Shown here: positions 47,133 to 56,330 of the stretch, piece after piece
Layout of the letters: each line of letters starts with the position of its first letter
Position numbering within the stretch: the first letter of the stretch is position 1
NCBI GenBank assembly: GCA_958296065.1
Contig: CATQHX010000064.1
Location: forward strand, 35,208 to 99,207
Direction of reading: 5' to 3'
Source: Vicinamibacterales bacterium
Lineage (GTDB): Bacteria > Acidobacteriota > Vicinamibacteria > Vicinamibacterales > UBA8438
Length of the DNA stretch: 64,000 bases
The notes under the pieces: generated by a model
The model's database searches: none
What the model was told of the DNA's origin: nothing
Seen by the model: the letters and a program-made list of their open reading frames with translations, nothing else
Translations under genes and position numbers: made by a program

Positions 47133-48060
47133 TCAAGCCTGCTCGACGTCGAACGCCGCGAGGTTGCGGGCTTCCTTGCTGAACTCCACCGCAATCAGGT
47201 GGGTCGGCTCGCCCCGGTCACGGTACTTGTCCGCGTAGCCCTTCGCCTTCAACTGCGCCATCGCGGCTCCGTCGGGCGCCAGCTCCACCACCTTGAACTC
47301 GAACAGGTACACCTGGCCGTTGAAGCGCACCGCCATGTCCAGCCGGCCGTGGCTGCTGCTGTCCTCCACCGCGACGTCCAGGCCCAACCTCGCGAAGTAC
47401 GAGTAGAACACGCTGGCGTAGAAGCCTTCGTAGCCGGCGATGTCGTTGTTCGTGTACCACTGGTGCGGAATGCTGGCGAAGAACGCCTCGAACAGCGCCG
47501 CCAGACCCGTGAAGTCGTTGACCAGCAGCAGGTCGTAGAGCCGCGCGCTGTGCGCGGCCCGCCGGGACGCGTCCCCCGTCATGCGGTTCAGCAGGCTCCG
47601 GTTCAGGCTCTGCCGCACCTCCCGGTTCGGATACCCCAGCCGGTAGAACATCTCTCCGCCCCGCGGCTCGGGACGCTCGATGGTCAGGTACCCGGTCTGG
47701 AAACAGCAGCGCCTCGGTCGGCATGTCGCCGACATCGAAGGTGGACAGCAGCTCGGCGCTGCCGAGCATGCCGTCGAGCGCCAGCGAACCGACCCGCCGC
47801 GAAAACAGCGTATCGACCAGAAACGTCGGCGTGCCGGCCTCGAACCAGTGGGCGGCGAACTCGCGGCTACGAAACAGCAGCAGGATGTCGAACGGGTTGT
47901 AGACCTTCTCGTCGCCGCGCCAACTGTAGCCGTTGTACCAGTCGCGGACCTGATCCCGGTCCAGGCCGCCGAGCTCCGGCGCGAACCCGGTGTCGAGATC
48001 CGCGTCGGTGTAGCCGCCGTTGAAGTGCTGTGCCAGTGCCTGCGCGGCGAGGCCGAGAAA
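47133..48060 (-). pseudogene. AAA-ATPase-like/PD-(D/E)XK (DUF1703-type) protein, broken
   Basis: Upstream frame: FNGGYTDADLDTGFAPELGG, DQVRDWYNGYSWRGDEKVYN, PFDILLLFRSREFAAHWFEA with GTPTFLVDTL. A frameshift near 47700 leads to TGYLTIERPEPRGGEMFYRL, SIPHQWYTNNDIAGYEGFYA and the nuclease core GRLDMAVRFNGQVYLFEFKV (D, ExK). This is the conserved order of the AAA-ATPase_like plus PDDEXK_9 proteins of about 520 residues. The Walker A/B part at the N-terminus is missing. The family is abundant in gut and symbiont genomes; its function is poorly known. Confidence 0.75.
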
Positions 48061-48227
48061 CTTGGCGACGGAGTACCTGCTCCAGGGCCTCGAAGTCCTG
48101 CGTGTCGGCCCGCTCGGTGCCGATGAGGGCATCGAGTTCAGCCGCGATCGCAGCTACGAACGCTGTGCGCCAACCACCTTGGCGACCTCGCTCGCCGTGG
48201 CCAGCGCTCGACGGCAAACGGTCTGCT

Positions 48228-48300
48228 GTCGCCCGCGGAAATGTGGGTCGCCGCCTCAGGTTTTTCGTCCCCTTACGTCTTCGGCGGCCGGCCCACCGGA
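48228..48300 (+). repeat. Dispersed 70-base repeat, copy B
   Basis: GCGGAAATGTGGGTCGCCGC, then CTCAGGTTTTTCGTCCCC and CGTCTTCGGCGGCCGGCC. It matches copy A (32540-32610, opposite strand) along its length. Confidence 0.65.
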
Positions 48301-48347
48301 CGCGCGCAGGCGGCAGCCCCGGCATGGTTGAGCTGGATCGCAGCGCC

Positions 48348-48395
48348 GGGTCGCCTTCGGGGACGTGGGTCGCCGCCCCGGGTTTCTTTCCACCC
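48348..48395 (+). repeat. Dispersed 70-base repeat, copy C (short)
   Basis: GGACGTGGGTCGCCGCCCCG followed by GGTTTCTTTCCACC. It is truncated after the GGTTT block, 120 bases downstream of copy B. Confidence 0.55.
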
Positions 48396-48449
48396 GCGCG
48401 CGGAAGTGAGCGAGCGTATCCCAAACGATTGGACAGCCCCTCTTGTCGC

Positions 48450-49337
48450 TCAGTGGACCATCGAGCTGTCATCGTTGCCCTCTGGTGCTGGCAATTCGAG
48501 GATCCGCGTGGCGATCCGCTCGATGATCGAGGCGGTCGCGCTGATTGCCTGCAAGCCGGTCTCGCGGGCGTCGCGCGCTGCTTTCAGAGCCTGCCGGTCT
48601 TCGTTCGTCGCCGAGGCCGGTGTTCCGGTGGACGTCTCCGCGATGATCGCGGCGGCGAGTCGGAGCGCTTCGAACGCCGCGTCGACGAACACGATGACGT
48701 CGCCCGCGTCGAGCCGCTCGATGATTCCCCAGCGCTTGTTGCTCGGCCCCCGCGTCATCTCGTCGAGGCTGAGCAGCGCCATCTGCATGTGGCGCCGCAT
48801 CCGCAGAAGCGCCGTCGAGAGTCCGGGGGCCGTGGGCCGGCCGGCGGCCATCCCGCCGGCTGGAGGCGGCTTTCCTTCCTGACTGTCCTCGTACCACTGC
48901 ACCATCGCCTGGTCCAGCCGCTCGATAGCGGCGCGGCGCGCGGCGTCGGTGGTCTCTATCGGGACTGCCGGGTTGATGGCCGCGGCATCTTCGAGCATTG
49001 CCCCCGCTACCGCGAAGGCGTCCGGCTCGTTGTAAATCGCGATGCGTTCGGCGTAGTCGCCGGGACGCTCACCCTCGCGCGGCTTCACCACGGTGGCGTG
49101 GCGCACCTGCTGGATGTTGAAGCCCACCCCCAGCAGCGTGGTCTCGTCGACCCGCTCGGCTCCCAGTAATGCGGTCAGCCAGCCGACCTCCTTCTCCCAG
49201 TACATCGGGAGTCGGTCGGTCAGCCGCTCGGCGTGGTCGAGCAGGCTGCGGCCATGCGCGTCTTCCTGCTCGGCCAGGACCAGCCGGGCGAAGCACTCCG
49301 CCCGTCCGGCGGCTCGTTCGTCGTCGCTCCTCGACAT
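48450..49337 (-). CDS. Hypothetical helical protein
   Basis: 295 residues, starting MSRSDDERAAGRAECFARLV. Almost entirely alpha-helical: RLTDRLPMYWEKEVGWLTAL, VGFNIQQVRHATVVKPREGE, AIERLDQAMVQWYEDSQEGK, MALLSLDEMTRGPSNKRWGI, IVFVDAAFEALRLAAAIIAE. No signal peptide, membrane segment or catalytic motif. AGGAAA precedes the ATG. The frame is intact between a decayed nuclease gene and the direct repeat. The C-terminus is acidic (ELPAPEGNDDSSMVH). Unknown function; perhaps an immunity-type or island-specific protein. Confidence 0.6.
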   Translation of the reverse strand: MSRSDDERAAGRAECFARLVLAEQEDAHGRSLLDHAERLTDRLPMYWEKEVGWLTALLGAERVDETTLLGVGFNIQQVRHATVVKPREGERPGDYAERIAIYNEPDAFAVAGAMLEDAAAINPAVPIETTDAARRAAIERLDQAMVQWYEDSQEGKPPPAGGMAAGRPTAPGLSTALLRMRRHMQMALLSLDEMTRGPSNKRWGIIERLDAGDVIVFVDAAFEALRLAAAIIAETSTGTPASATNEDRQALKAARDARETGLQAISATASIIERIATRILELPAPEGNDDSSMVH

Positions 49338-49440
49338 TCCGGTTTCCTGTCCGGCGTCTGCGGCTCCCAGCGGCGGGAACAGCGGGAACTGCAATTCTAG
49401 CCTTTGCCGTTGTCAGTCGCCCTATGGCGTCCCGTGTCGT

Positions 49441-49630
49441 CTTCCCCTGGGCGACAATCCCCGACGACTACTGAAGCTGCGACATCGAGTACGTGGTCGG
49501 CTCGAGACCCATGACGCCGACACCGGCCTCCGATCGGATCTCAACGCCCGTTTCGGCCGACGAGCGTCCGTCGGTCGGAGCGATCCGCAAGCCGCTATAG
49601 CAGGAAACGCGCAAGGGCTGAACTTCGACG
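49441..49630. repeat. Long direct repeat, right copy
   Basis: 190 bases from CCTGGGCGACAATCCCCGAC to GGGCTGAACTTCGACG, same orientation as 37752-38002, about 90% alike outside one 60-base gap. It ends 51 bases from the integrase stop codon. Confidence 0.8.
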
Positions 49631-49680
49631 CACCAGGGCCTCGGCGTTACGGTCGCCTCCGGCAGGCCGGCTTCCTCTAC

Positions 49681-50817
49681 CTACCGGGTCACAAACTCTG
49701 CCCACCCAGCCATGAGGCCGCGCCGCTTCTCGAACAGGTCCGAGCGGGCATAGGACCGCTCTACGGCGCTGCCGACCTGATGCGCCAGCGCCGCCTCGGC
49801 TACCGCATGCGGCACGCTGGTCTGCTCGCTCGTCCAGTCGCGGAACGACGAGCGGAAGCCGTGCACCGTGCAGCGGCCACCATAGAGCGTCCGCACCACC
49901 TGCGCCAGCGTCGACGCGTGCATCTGCCTGCCGGCCCGCGCCGGCGCCGGGAAGCACCAGCCGACCGGACTGTGCAGCCCCCGGGCGCGCTCCAGCGTGT
50001 CCATCGCTGCAGCCGACAACGGCACTCTATGCTCGATGCCGACCTTCATGCGCTCCTCCGGTATGCGCCACTCCGCCCCGGGCACGTCTATCTCGCGCCA
50101 CATCGCGCCGCGTGCCTCACCCGACCGGACCGCCGTCAGGACGATGAAACGAAGACACAGCTTCACCGCCTCGCTCGCCGTGCACCCCGCGATGGCTTCC
50201 AATGCCGCCCCCACCTCCGAGTAGGGCAGCGCCGGGTGGTGCTTCTTCGCCTTGCGAGCCGAGGGCAGCGCCGCACCGATGCCGTCAGCGACGTTGAACT
50301 CGATGTGCTCGCGGGCCACCCCCCACGCCAGCGCCCCGCGGATCCACCCGTGCAGCTTCGAGCCCGTGGCCCGCTTCTCGGCCATCACCGGAGACAGGAT
50401 GGCGATCACGTCGGCACGACGGATCTGGTCGAGGCCCCGGTCCATGATCGAGCCGCAGTACCGCTCCAGAGCACGCCGCCGATTCTCCGCCCCCATGCCC
50501 TTCCACGTTGCGCCGGCCTCCACCCGTTCGCACGCCGTGCGGAACGTCGGGGCCCTCGACTGCCGCAGGATCGCCGTCGGGTCCCCGCCGCGGCGCGCCA
50601 GCTGACGGTTGGTGAACGCGGCGGCGCGCGCTTCGGCGAGCCCGACGTACGGGTAGCCGCCCAGACCGAGGTCGCGGCGCTTGCCGTGGACGGTCAACCG
50701 CTGCACCCAGTGGCGACTCTGGCCGCCGGGCTCGACGACGAGAAAGAGCGTGCCGCCGTCGCCGTGCCGTCCCGCTCGCAACGCTCCGATCTGCTTGGCT
50801 CTGAGTCGTCCGCCCAT
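49681..50817 (-). CDS. P4-type tyrosine integrase
   Basis: 378 residues from ATG 50817, starting MGGRLRAKQIGALRAGRHGD. N-terminal arm-binding (DUF4102-like) domain TLFLVVEPGGQSRHWVQRLT with KRRDLGLGGYPYVGLAEARA. The catalytic domain has Arg in LTAVRSGEARGAMWREIDV, Lys-region RIPEERMKVGIEHRVPLS, His-x-x-Arg in VHGFRSSFRDW, His in LAHQVGSAVERSY and the Tyr in that last motif. All residues are present, so it should be active. Family members integrate genomic islands, usually into tRNA genes; the nearest tRNA (tRNA-Leu) is 3.4 kb away and not adjacent. Its 3' end lies beside the 190-base direct repeat. Confidence 0.85.
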   Translation of the reverse strand: MGGRLRAKQIGALRAGRHGDGGTLFLVVEPGGQSRHWVQRLTVHGKRRDLGLGGYPYVGLAEARAAAFTNRQLARRGGDPTAILRQSRAPTFRTACERVEAGATWKGMGAENRRRALERYCGSIMDRGLDQIRRADVIAILSPVMAEKRATGSKLHGWIRGALAWGVAREHIEFNVADGIGAALPSARKAKKHHPALPYSEVGAALEAIAGCTASEAVKLCLRFIVLTAVRSGEARGAMWREIDVPGAEWRIPEERMKVGIEHRVPLSAAAMDTLERARGLHSPVGWCFPAPARAGRQMHASTLAQVVRTLYGGRCTVHGFRSSFRDWTSEQTSVPHAVAEAALAHQVGSAVERSYARSDLFEKRRGLMAGWAEFVTR

Positions 50818-50974
50818 CGTGATCCCCTGTTCCCAGGATACCACGTATATCCCACGCCAGGGCTCGGAACCGGGGACACGGGGACGGAAGCCCGCGGAAG
50901 ACAGATTCCGCTTTTTCTCAATAATACTGGGATTGTTCGGCGTTCTACGGAGTGGCTCGGAGTTCTACGGACAC

Positions 50975-52798
50975 CTAGTCTCGTTCTGGCAGCGTGAACG
51001 TCACCAGCATGTTGCTGCCGACCGGTGCCTCCATCTCCGGCGCGTAGGTCTGCAGCCGGTTGCCGACCCCGCCCACCGGTACCGTGATGTACTGCCGGCC
51101 GTCCACGGCGTAGCTCACCGGGTAGCCGCTGATCTGGCTGCCGAGGATCGTCTCCCACAGCACGTCGCCGGTCTCGGCGTTGAAGGCCCGGAAACGCCGG
51201 TTCGAGTCGCCGAAGAAGACGACGTTGCCTCCCGTTGCGAGGGTAGTGCCCGCGTTCGGCGCCCGCTGGCTGTAGCGCCAGACCTCGCGGCCGGTCGAGA
51301 TGTCGATGGCGCGCACCTCGGTCAGGTCGCCGTTCGGACCGATGTCCGGATCGGGGATCGTGAACCGCGGGCTGGCGCCCGAGATCGTCCGGGAGTTCGT
51401 CGTCTGGTTCAGGCAGGAGCGGTTGATCGGGACATAGAGCATCCCCGTCACTGGGCTGTACGACCACGACCACCAGCCCTTCACGTTGTGGCCGCAGATG
51501 ATGAACTGGTCGCCCTCCTCGCGCGCCACCAGGTCCATGTTGATGTAGGTGGTCCCGGTCTCCACGTCGACGTCGGAGATCACGAAGCGCTCGGTGCTGT
51601 CGAACGGAAACGGGTCGGCCCAGAGGAACTCCCCGGTCTCGCGGTCGTTGACGAACAGGCCCCCCGGCTCGCCCAGCACGACCACCACCTTGCGCTCCTC
51701 GGCGGTACCGGCCAGTTTCGGGTTGATCCAGCGCACCGCCTCCGGGTCGGGGTCGACCACGGTGTCGATGAGCGTGCGCTCCTGCACGAAGTCCTGGTCC
51801 CAGTCGTCGCACGGCAGGTACTGGTAGTACCAGTCGATGGCGCCGGTGTCGGCGTTCATCGCGATGGTCGAGTTGGAGTACAGCTCGCACGGCGAGCTGT
51901 CGCCCACGTCCCAGGTCCCGCGACGGACGAGCCGGGGATAGGGCAGCGGCACCGCCACGCCCCAGAAGATGCGGTTCAGCTCGGGGTCGAAGCTGCCGGG
52001 AACTCCCCACGGAGAGACGTGGACGCGGCGGGCGGTGGGCAGCGTGCCCCAGGTCTCGCCGCCGGGATCGTCGGCCCCGGCCGCGGTGTAGGTGCGCCAG
52101 CGCTCGTTGCCGCCGTCCGCGTCGTGGGCTGCGACGTAGCAGCGCGCCTCCAGGCTCGACGGGCTGCAAGTGCGCCCGCTGACCACGTTCCCGTTGACGA
52201 TCACGGCGCCGGACGAGTGGCTGATCCCCTGGCGGTAGTCCGCCGTGCGCGACTCCCAGGCCACCTCGCCGGTCCGCGCGTCGAGCGCGACGATATGCGC
52301 GTCCGCGGTCAGGTGGTAGAGGTGCTCGCCGTACAGGGCTAGGTGCCGCGTACGATTGCCGAACTGCCCGTACTGGCGGATGTCGTCCGGCTGTTCCCGC
52401 TGGTAGTCCCAGATGAGGTCGCCGGTGGTGGCGTCTATCGCCTGCAGGTGATCGTAGCCCGGCTGGGCGATGTACATCACGCCGTCGTAGACCAACGGCC
52501 GGATCTGCTGGGCCCCCTCTTCCATCGCGCGCATCCAGGCGAGCCGGAGCCCGCCCACGTTCTCGCGCGTGATCTGATCGAGCGGGCTGAAGGCCTGAAA
52601 GTCGTAGGTGCGGTACGCCATCAGCCAGTCGGCGGGATCCGGGTCGCGGAGCATTTCGTCGGTGACCGGCACGAACTCCTGTTCCTGCCCGGCCGCGGCC
52701 AGCTCGATCTCCACGCCGGAGTCGAAGGGGCCGCCCCCGGAGAGCCACAACAGCACGATGACGATGCCCGCGCAAGCCGGCGTCAGTGTCTTCAGCAT
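50975..52798 (-). CDS. PQQ-dependent quinoprotein dehydrogenase
   Basis: 607 residues from ATG 52798 (GGAGG ten bases before it), starting MLKTLTPACAGIVIVLLWLS as signal or anchor. Propeller blades carry the typical tryptophan-docking repeats: GVMYIAQPGYDHLQAIDATT with GDLIWDYQRE, AHIVALDARTGEVAWESRT, YVAAHDADGGNERWRT, IAMNADTGAIDWYYQYLP, VRAIDISTGREVWRYSQ and FRAFNAETGDVLWETILG. HNVKGWWSWSYSPVTGMLYV and YPVSYAVDGRQYITVPVGG are standard late blades. It oxidises alcohols or sugars in the periplasm, passing electrons to quinone or cytochrome. The exact substrate is unknown; no cytochrome c domain is fused. Confidence 0.85.
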   Translation of the reverse strand: MLKTLTPACAGIVIVLLWLSGGGPFDSGVEIELAAAGQEQEFVPVTDEMLRDPDPADWLMAYRTYDFQAFSPLDQITRENVGGLRLAWMRAMEEGAQQIRPLVYDGVMYIAQPGYDHLQAIDATTGDLIWDYQREQPDDIRQYGQFGNRTRHLALYGEHLYHLTADAHIVALDARTGEVAWESRTADYRQGISHSSGAVIVNGNVVSGRTCSPSSLEARCYVAAHDADGGNERWRTYTAAGADDPGGETWGTLPTARRVHVSPWGVPGSFDPELNRIFWGVAVPLPYPRLVRRGTWDVGDSSPCELYSNSTIAMNADTGAIDWYYQYLPCDDWDQDFVQERTLIDTVVDPDPEAVRWINPKLAGTAEERKVVVVLGEPGGLFVNDRETGEFLWADPFPFDSTERFVISDVDVETGTTYINMDLVAREEGDQFIICGHNVKGWWSWSYSPVTGMLYVPINRSCLNQTTNSRTISGASPRFTIPDPDIGPNGDLTEVRAIDISTGREVWRYSQRAPNAGTTLATGGNVVFFGDSNRRFRAFNAETGDVLWETILGSQISGYPVSYAVDGRQYITVPVGGVGNRLQTYAPEMEAPVGSNMLVTFTLPERD

Positions 52799-53032
52799 GG
52801 CGCTCGTTCCTCCCCTGTCCGAGTTCATCGCCCGCGGTTCGCCCGCGCGTGCCCACCCGCGACCGAGCCTCATGATGCCGTACTCGGCGGGTATACGCAC
52901 TATCGGAGTCGTCCCGGCCAGTGGATGCTGAACCCGTTGCGCGGACGGGAGCGGTGGGCTATCGTGGCGAAAACGGAATCAGCACGGGTAACCGGCAAGG
53001 GGACATGGTCGCCCACGTCCCGGGAGGTTGAG

Positions 53033-54001
53033 ATGAGAGTTAGATGTTTCGTGACGGTGCTGGCGGCTCTGGCGCTCGTGCCACTCGTGTCCGCGCCTGC
53101 TGTCGCGCAGGACGAGGCGCCCCGGACGTCGTGGGGCGCGCCGAATCTGCAGGGGGTGTGGGACTTCCGCACGATCACGCCGCTGCAGCGGCCCGAGGAG
53201 CTCGGGGACCAGGAGTTCCTGACCGAGGAAGAGGCCGCGAGTCTCGAGCGGGAGGCGGTCGAACGCGACCTCCGGCTCTGGGAGGCGGAGGCGCGCCGGA
53301 CCGAGGCGGGCGGCAGCGTTGGCGCCTACAACAACTTCTGGATGGACCGCGGCACGAACGTCGCCGAGACGCGGCGCACGTCGCTGATCATCGATCCGCC
53401 GAACGGGCGCATGCCTTCGATGTCGGAGGATGGACAGCGCCGCGCGGACGAGCGTCGCGCGCGCCGGCAGGTGAGCCCGGCCGATTCCTGGCTCGACCGG
53501 AGCTCGTTCGACCGCTGCATCCTCGGCTTCAACCAGGGGCCGCCGATGACCCCGGGCGGCTACAACCAGAACATGCAGCTCTTCCAGACCGAGGACCACG
53601 TGGTGGTGCTCAACGAGATGGTGCACGACTCCCGCATCATTCCGATCGACGGCCGGCCCCGGCCGGGCATCGACTCGTGGACGGGCGAATCGCGCGGGCA
53701 TTGGGAGGGCGACACGCTGGTGGTCGAGACCATCGACTTCAGCGACAAGCACAGTTGGCGCGGTACGACGTCCGAGCGCCACCTGATCGAGCGCTTCACC
53801 CGCGTCGACGAGGACACGCTGCTGTACGAGTTTACCGTCACCGATCCGGGGACGTGGACCGCGCCGTGGACCGCGCAGGTGCCGATGCTGCTGAACGAGT
53901 TGCCGCTGTACGAGTACGCCTGCCACGAGGGAAACTACTCGCTGGAGGGGATCCTCTCCGGGGCGCGCGCGGACGAGCGCGAGGCGGCGCAGCAGCAATA
54001 G
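53033..54001 (+). CDS. Secreted protein of unknown function
   Basis: 322 residues, starting MRVRCFVTVLAALALVPLVS, with signal peptide cut after APAVAQ. GGAGG sits six bases before the ATG. Mature part: RTSWGAPNLQGVWDFRTITP (a start pattern common to a large Acidobacteriota-type secreted family), YNNFWMDRGTNVAETRRTSL with IIDPPNGRMPSMS, LFQTEDHVVVLNEMVHDSRI, GRPRPGIDSWTGESRGHWEG with DTLVVETIDF, and ERFTRVDEDTLLYEFTVTDP. A lipocalin-like or calycin-like beta-barrel is plausible. Transcribed away from the PQQ dehydrogenase. Function unknown. Confidence 0.75.
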   Translation: MRVRCFVTVLAALALVPLVSAPAVAQDEAPRTSWGAPNLQGVWDFRTITPLQRPEELGDQEFLTEEEAASLEREAVERDLRLWEAEARRTEAGGSVGAYNNFWMDRGTNVAETRRTSLIIDPPNGRMPSMSEDGQRRADERRARRQVSPADSWLDRSSFDRCILGFNQGPPMTPGGYNQNMQLFQTEDHVVVLNEMVHDSRIIPIDGRPRPGIDSWTGESRGHWEGDTLVVETIDFSDKHSWRGTTSERHLIERFTRVDEDTLLYEFTVTDPGTWTAPWTAQVPMLLNELPLYEYACHEGNYSLEGILSGARADEREAAQQQ

Positions 54002-54181
54002 CGACCGGAAGACCGCCGAGTCCGCTTTCCCGCGGACGCGGCACAGTTCGGCCGGCCATCGCGCTTCGCCGGGTGGTGCAAGGCGTGGTGCCGGCCGTTC
54101 TTTCGTCACGAACCGTGAGGAAGGAACACGCGGAGCATGGGGCCGGTGCGCCAGGTTTGCAGTAGGCTGGCAAAGAGGTCG

Positions 54182-54269
54182 TGGTGCGGAAGGGGGGATT
54201 TGAACCCCCACGGGCCTAAGGCCCACAAGCTCCTGAGGCTTGCGCGTCTGCCAGTTCCGCCACTTCCGC
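54182..54269 (-). tRNA. tRNA-Leu (anticodon CAG)
   Basis: On the minus strand it begins GCGGAAGTGGCGGAACTGGC. The acceptor arms GCGGAAG and CTTCCGC pair. The anticodon stem CAAGC/GCTTG encloses CTCAGGA with CAG in the anticodon place. A long variable arm (TGGGCCTTAGGCCC) marks a class II leucine tRNA. The T arm has GGTTCAAAT. The 3' ACCA is encoded (54182-54185). Confidence 0.93.
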
Positions 54270-54546
54270 GGGAGGGGCGAGAAAGCGAACCAGAAGTATA
54301 TCATTCGGCAGTCGCTTCGCCGTTCCCGCATCCTCCCGAGTCGACGCGGGCGTCAGAGTCGGGCTCGTTTGGCCACCGACCGGTTCGATGGTCGGTCCGG
54401 AAGGCGTCGCACCCTTATACTCGCCATGATCCCCGGCGCCAGGAGTCGGCGCCGGGGCACGGCCAGACTCCCGGAGGGGGTTGGTTGGGCGGAAAGCGGA
54501 GCCGCAAGGCGGCGATTTCCGGGCCAGGCCGGCAAGGAGTGCGAAC

Positions 54547-56289
54547 GTGGCAACCGCAAGAGGCGTCCGGTTCATCCTGTTGTTCATGATTGCCGCGGTC
54601 ATCGTCTCGATGACGGGGGTGGCGATCAGCTATTTCCTGCTCACCCGCGGACCGGCCGTCGAGTCCGGTTCCGTGCTCTGGCTGCGGGTTCCCTCGAATC
54701 TGGGGGAGCAGGCGCCGGATGACGTCTTCGGATTCCTCGAACAGCGTGCGACGGTCGGCTCGGTCGTCTCCGCATTGCGCATGGCGAAGGTCGACGACAG
54801 GGTGTCGGCGGTAGTCGTGGTGCCGCCCGTCGTGCCGGGGCTCTGGGGAGGCGTGCAGGAGATCCGGGACGCCGTCGTCGACTTCAAGGAGTCGGGCAAA
54901 CCGATTGTCGCCCACCTCGAGTTCGGCATGGGCCAGGCGTACTACCTGGCGACGGCCTGCGACGAGATCTTCATGAGTCCGACCAGCCCGCTCATGCTGG
55001 TCGGTGTGGCGTCCTACGAGTTCTTCTTTCGCGACACGCTCGACAAGGTCGGCATAGAAGCGGACATGCTGGCCGCCGGGGACTACAAGACCGCCATCAA
55101 CACCTATACCGAGTCGGCGTTCACCCCCGAGCATCGCGAGGCGACCGAGGCGCTGAGCCGCGACTTCTACGAGCAGCTCGTCGACGGGATCGCGGAAGGA
55201 CGCGGAATGACTCGTGCGCGGGTCCGCGAGGTCATTGACCAGGGGCCGTTCGTGGCCGGAGATGCAGTCAGTCTCGGTCTTGTCGATGACCTGGTTTACG
55301 AGGACGAGCTGCTCGACCGATTGTCGCCCGACGACGTAGCGGGACGGCTCGATTTCGCGACCTACGACCGCGTCGAGCCGCAGAGCCTCGGCCTGGGCAC
55401 CGGACCGCGCATCGCCGTGGTGTACGTGGAGGGCGCGATCAACTTCGGATCGAGCACGCCGGGCCTTCCCGGGTCCGCGAGAATGGTCGGATCGGGGACG
55501 ATGAGCGAGGCGATACGCGACGCGCGGAACGACCCGTCCATCGAAGCCATCGTTCTGCGCATCGACAGCCCCGGCGGGGCGGCGACCGCAGCCGACATCA
55601 TCTGGCGCGAGCTGTCGCTGGCACGCGAGCAGAAGCCGCTGGTGGTGTCGATGGGGGACGTGGCTGCTTCCGGTGGCTACTACATCGCCGCGCCCGCTCA
55701 CGCCATCGTCGCGCAGCCTGGCACGCTGACCGGTTCGATCGGCGTTTTCAGCGGCAAGTTCGCCGCGGCCGGCGCGTTCGACAAGCTGGGCGTGGGAGTG
55801 GACGGCGTGACCTTCGGCGCGCAGGCCGACATCTTGTCGCCGGTCGATCGGTTCAGCGACGCCGCCCGCGCCGCCATGCAGGCGCAGGTCGACGACATCT
55901 ACGAGCGGTTTCTCCAGGTGGTTGCCGAGGGCAGGGCGATGTCTCGCGATGAGGTGCACGCGGTGGCGCAAGGGCGCGTCTGGACAGGGCGTCAGGCCCT
56001 GGTTCGCGGCCTCGTCGACGAGCTGGGCGGACTCCGGCGCGCGGTCCTGCTCGCACAGGAGCAGGCGGGGATCGGCGCGGAGGAGGAGGTGAGCCTGGTG
56101 CCCTATCCGGGGCCCCGCTCCTTCTTCGAGGTGCTGACCGGCGCGGCCGCCGCGTCAGCGATGGGCCGGGAGATCGGCTGGCTGGGATCGCCCCCCGCGC
56201 GCGCGGCGTACGAAGGGTGGAGGCAGATGGGGCTGGCGGGGCAGGGCGTGCCGCTGGCGTTGATGCCCGGGGTCACGGTCGGCAGATGA
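54547..56289 (+). CDS. sppA: Signal peptide peptidase SppA, 67K type
   Basis: 580 residues from GTG 54547 (AGGAG ten bases upstream). One N-terminal membrane anchor (ILLFMIAAVIVSMTGVAISY), then two crotonase-like S49 domains. The N-terminal half holds the lysine of the Ser/Lys dyad in ADMLAAGDYKTAINTYT. The C-terminal half holds IDSPGGAATAADII, the nucleophile in GDVAASGGYYIAAPAHAIVA and TLTGSIGVFSGKF. The double-domain length matches the family (about 550-620). It degrades cleaved signal peptides in the cytoplasmic membrane. It is convergent with the foldase gene that follows. Confidence 0.9.
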   Translation: MATARGVRFILLFMIAAVIVSMTGVAISYFLLTRGPAVESGSVLWLRVPSNLGEQAPDDVFGFLEQRATVGSVVSALRMAKVDDRVSAVVVVPPVVPGLWGGVQEIRDAVVDFKESGKPIVAHLEFGMGQAYYLATACDEIFMSPTSPLMLVGVASYEFFFRDTLDKVGIEADMLAAGDYKTAINTYTESAFTPEHREATEALSRDFYEQLVDGIAEGRGMTRARVREVIDQGPFVAGDAVSLGLVDDLVYEDELLDRLSPDDVAGRLDFATYDRVEPQSLGLGTGPRIAVVYVEGAINFGSSTPGLPGSARMVGSGTMSEAIRDARNDPSIEAIVLRIDSPGGAATAADIIWRELSLAREQKPLVVSMGDVAASGGYYIAAPAHAIVAQPGTLTGSIGVFSGKFAAAGAFDKLGVGVDGVTFGAQADILSPVDRFSDAARAAMQAQVDDIYERFLQVVAEGRAMSRDEVHAVAQGRVWTGRQALVRGLVDELGGLRRAVLLAQEQAGIGAEEEVSLVPYPGPRSFFEVLTGAAAASAMGREIGWLGSPPARAAYEGWRQMGLAGQGVPLALMPGVTVGR

Positions 56290-56320
56290 GCCCGCGGGCG
56301 TCGGACGGGCCCGCGGACTC
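56288..56320. terminator. GC-rich hairpin between convergent genes
   Basis: GAGCCCGCGGGC and GGGCCCGCGGACTC can form a long imperfect stem between the sppA stop and the foldase stop; probably a shared terminator. Confidence 0.45.
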
Positions 56321-56330
56321 GCGCCGAAGG

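Larger units (their letters stand above)
48061..48449. other. Repeat-bearing spacer, no gene
   Basis: Holds two copies of the dispersed repeat (48228-48300, 48348-48395). No frame has protein-like composition. Confidence 0.45.

Noticed and set aside
54182..54269. tRNA-Leu as attachment site of the integrase at 49681
   Set aside because: 3.4 kb of intact host-like genes lie between them, and no second copy of the tRNA 3' end was noticed near the integrase or elsewhere.
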